Below are positions 62,702 to 64,000 of a stretch of 64,000 nucleotides of DNA, one piece after another. Each line of letters starts with the position of its first letter. The first letter of the stretch is position 1. The DNA is from Bacillota bacterium (GTDB lineage Bacteria > Bacillota > UBA4882 > UBA10575). The translations under genes were made by a program, and so were the position numbers. Under the pieces are notes generated by a model. It searched no databases, was not told where the DNA came from, and saw nothing but the letters and a program-made list of their open reading frames with translations. The stretch covers positions 1 through 64,000 of the forward strand of contig JAAYHQ010000057.1 in NCBI GenBank assembly GCA_012727425.1, written 5' to 3'.

Positions 62702-63445
62702 ATGGAGTTGGCACTGGCCATTGGCGCTTTTGTTGCGATCACAGCCTTGATTGCCCTCTGCACATGCTGGTTTTTCCACCTTCACCGTCGCTATCTGGTT
62801 GTGGCTGATTACCACAGTGTCCCAACAACCGCAGAAGATGAAGATTATTCTCCTGCACCGTGCACGTCAACACCATCTGTTTCCGGGGATAACCGGGGGA
62901 ACAAGCTTCTTTTATCGATTCAGCGGTTGGACGATGACGCGCTTCAACCGCAAAGCCCCGCCCCCAATGGAGAAAGAGAAGAACCACCAAACAAAACGCG
63001 CACCAGCAGTGAACGAACCGGAGTTGAACAGGAGGAAAACGGGGCGGAGGCAAGATTGTTGTCCGTGGTCGTCCAGGACGGGAAGCAAGAACAGCTCAAG
63101 ACGGAAGAAAACCTCAAAACGGAAGAACAGTTCGGGACGGAGGAGCAGTTGAAGACGGCAGAACAACTATGGATGGAAGAACAGTCAAAGACGGTTCCGC
63201 AGTCAAGGACCGAAGAACAACAAGGGACGGAATTGATTGACCGGTACACAGAAGAAGGTGGGGGCGAAACCGAACCGGCGGTGGTACTGCCCGGTTGTTT
63301 TCCGGTCGCCGCGGGGGAGCATGAGAAAGCGCTTGCGTGCGAAAAAAAAAAGCGGGTGTGGTGGAAAAACCGGAAGCAAGGTGTGTGCAACCTAATCCCG
63401 TGGACGCGGCTCCGGCAGAAAGATTGGAAGGAGGAGATAGGTTAA
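62702..63445 (+). CDS. Single-pass membrane protein with hexapeptide repeat
   Basis: A 247-residue protein with an N-terminal membrane segment (LALAIGAFVAITALIALCTCWFF, about 3-25) and a long polar, mostly disordered tail. At 63095-63238 the DNA shows eight 18-base units encoding LKTEEN, LKTEEQ, FGTEEQ, LKTAEQ, LWMEEQ, SKTVPQ, SRTEEQ, QGTELI. The C-terminus is basic and Trp-rich (RVWWKNRKQG). No known family. AAAGGGGG sets ATG 62702. Its stop overlaps the start of the next SPOCS gene (TAATG), so the two are coupled. Confidence 0.7.
   Translation: MELALAIGAFVAITALIALCTCWFFHLHRRYLVVADYHSVPTTAEDEDYSPAPCTSTPSVSGDNRGNKLLLSIQRLDDDALQPQSPAPNGEREEPPNKTRTSSERTGVEQEENGAEARLLSVVVQDGKQEQLKTEENLKTEEQFGTEEQLKTAEQLWMEEQSKTVPQSRTEEQQGTELIDRYTEEGGGETEPAVVLPGCFPVAAGEHEKALACEKKKRVWWKNRKQGVCNLIPWTRLRQKDWKEEIG
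63095..63238 (+). repeat. 18-bp tandem repeat (eight degenerate units)
   Basis: Eight imperfect 18-base units inside the preceding gene, each close to CTCAAGACGGAAGAACAG. Conservation is at amino-acid and nucleotide level, indicating recent expansion. Confidence 0.8.
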
Positions 63446-64000
63446 TGGATCCATTGGTGCGGGCAGAGGTGGTGATCGGAGAAGGCACCAAGCAACTGTT
63501 GCTTGAGACAAATGTTACTTTAAACCGACCGGCCATCAAGATCCGGAATATTACGGCAGAGATCCGGAATTTGACCACTGAATTGATCCAGGATAAAGTG
63601 ATCATCCAAGGCGTGCTCCACAAACAGATTTTCTTCGTGGGTGAGGATAATATCGTTCATCACCAGTCGGAAGACGTCCCGTTCAGCACTTTTATCGATA
63701 TTTTCGGGACCGAACCGGGGATGAATATTCAGGTCCATCCGGTTATTGAAACAATTCTCTTCTCTTTAATCAAACCAACCCTACTCCATCAGAAGGTTGT
63801 GGTCGAGTTTTTTGTCAAGGTTACCGAGTCCAACCAGCTTAATCTGGTCGAAGGGGCCGGCCCCCTGGTCCGTTTGGACCAAGTGATCGGCGAAGGGACC
63901 AAACAGGAACTGCTCGAAGATACCGTTACACTTAATGTCCCAGCCCAGAAGATCGACGACATTACCGCAGAAATCCGGGACTTGACCATTGAAGTCATCG
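63445..64000 (+). CDS. SPOCS-domain protein, partial (runs off window)
   Basis: ATG 63445 follows AAGGAGGAG and overlaps the previous stop. The open frame reaches the window end at 185 codons without a stop. It begins MDPLVRAEVVIGEGTKQLLL and holds one complete SPOCS repeat (about 25-130, with HKQIFFVGEDNIVHH and FSTFIDIFGTEPGMN). A second repeat starts about 165. The sequence is closely related to the repeats of the 838-residue protein upstream. There is no N-terminal acidic extension, so the two paralogues differ in their front ends. Confidence 0.85.
   Translation, partial: MDPLVRAEVVIGEGTKQLLLETNVTLNRPAIKIRNITAEIRNLTTELIQDKVIIQGVLHKQIFFVGEDNIVHHQSEDVPFSTFIDIFGTEPGMNIQVHPVIETILFSLIKPTLLHQKVVVEFFVKVTESNQLNLVEGAGPLVRLDQVIGEGTKQELLEDTVTLNVPAQKIDDITAEIRDLTIEVI

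Noticed and set aside
63444-64000. Possible frameshift joining the hexapeptide-repeat protein to the SPOCS protein
   Set aside because: The TAATG overlap with a ribosome site AAGGAGGAG seven bases upstream is ordinary translational coupling; no slippery sequence was seen.

Overview
The window looks like chromosome from a spore-forming, chitin-using member of the Bacillota (Firmicutes). Direct clues are the spore-coat operon cotJABC, an alpha/beta-type SASP-like gene, two proteins built of SPOCS (DUF3794) repeats, a T-box leader, a c-di-GMP-I riboswitch and the classic miaB-mutS-mutL-miaA-hfq cluster. An OmpH/Skp-like protein and a chitobiose phosphorylase pathway would fit the Limnochordia (Hydrogenispora/Capillibacterium-like, a lineage reported to be diderm). 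That placement is inference, not something the sequence proves.

Region by region: 1-4.2 kb is AT-rich and decayed. It holds an N-terminally broken flavoprotein, an aspartate-racemase pseudogene with a deletion and a nonsense codon, a GNAT remnant, and one intact secreted transglutaminase-like protein. 4.3-8.0 kb is an RbsACB-type sugar importer operon. 8.1-9.7 kb has a membrane-anchored unknown, a MarR-like regulator and tRNA-Arg(UCU). 9.9-21 kb is housekeeping: a TGS-type nucleoside kinase, lysA, an M50 protease, an HD protein, scpA-scpB, fba, a valine T-box with valS, and lepB.

21.0-33.3 kb starts with a thioesterase and then holds a divergent chito-oligosaccharide module. On the minus strand a ROK regulator leads into a phosphohexose mutase, a GH94 chitobiose phosphorylase and a GH20 hexosaminidase. 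On the plus strand a binding protein and two permeases lead into nagB. The intergenic region has outward-facing promoters and a 19-bp palindrome that could be the ROK operator. The implied route is import, hexosaminidase or phosphorolysis to GlcNAc plus GlcNAc-1-P, mutase to GlcNAc-6-P, an off-window deacetylase, then NagB to fructose-6-P.

33.5-47.3 kb is mixed: a GT4 glycosyltransferase, a stand-alone HIRAN protein, galM, a Cof-type HAD phosphatase, a riboswitch-controlled PAS-GGDEF-HD-GYP protein, degV, phoU, an OmpH-like protein, an SDR convergent with a serine-palmitoyltransferase-like alpha-oxoamine synthase, a twin P-loop ATPase, and a TlpA/CcdA pair. 47.3-49.3 kb carries a small protein with a structured leader, cotJABC and the SASP-like gene. 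49.4-59.0 kb runs miaB-mutS-mutL-miaA-hfq, a cystathionine-beta-lyase-like PLP enzyme, a zinc-ribbon membrane protein and an MgtC-like protein. 59.1-64.0 kb has two small unknowns, a nested structured RNA/terminator, an 838-aa four-repeat SPOCS protein, a membrane protein with a hexapeptide repeat, and a second SPOCS protein that runs off the window.

No CRISPR array, intact insertion sequence, prophage or rRNA operon was seen. Start codons were chosen from Shine-Dalgarno spacing and often differ from the longest reading frame; TTG and GTG starts are common here.
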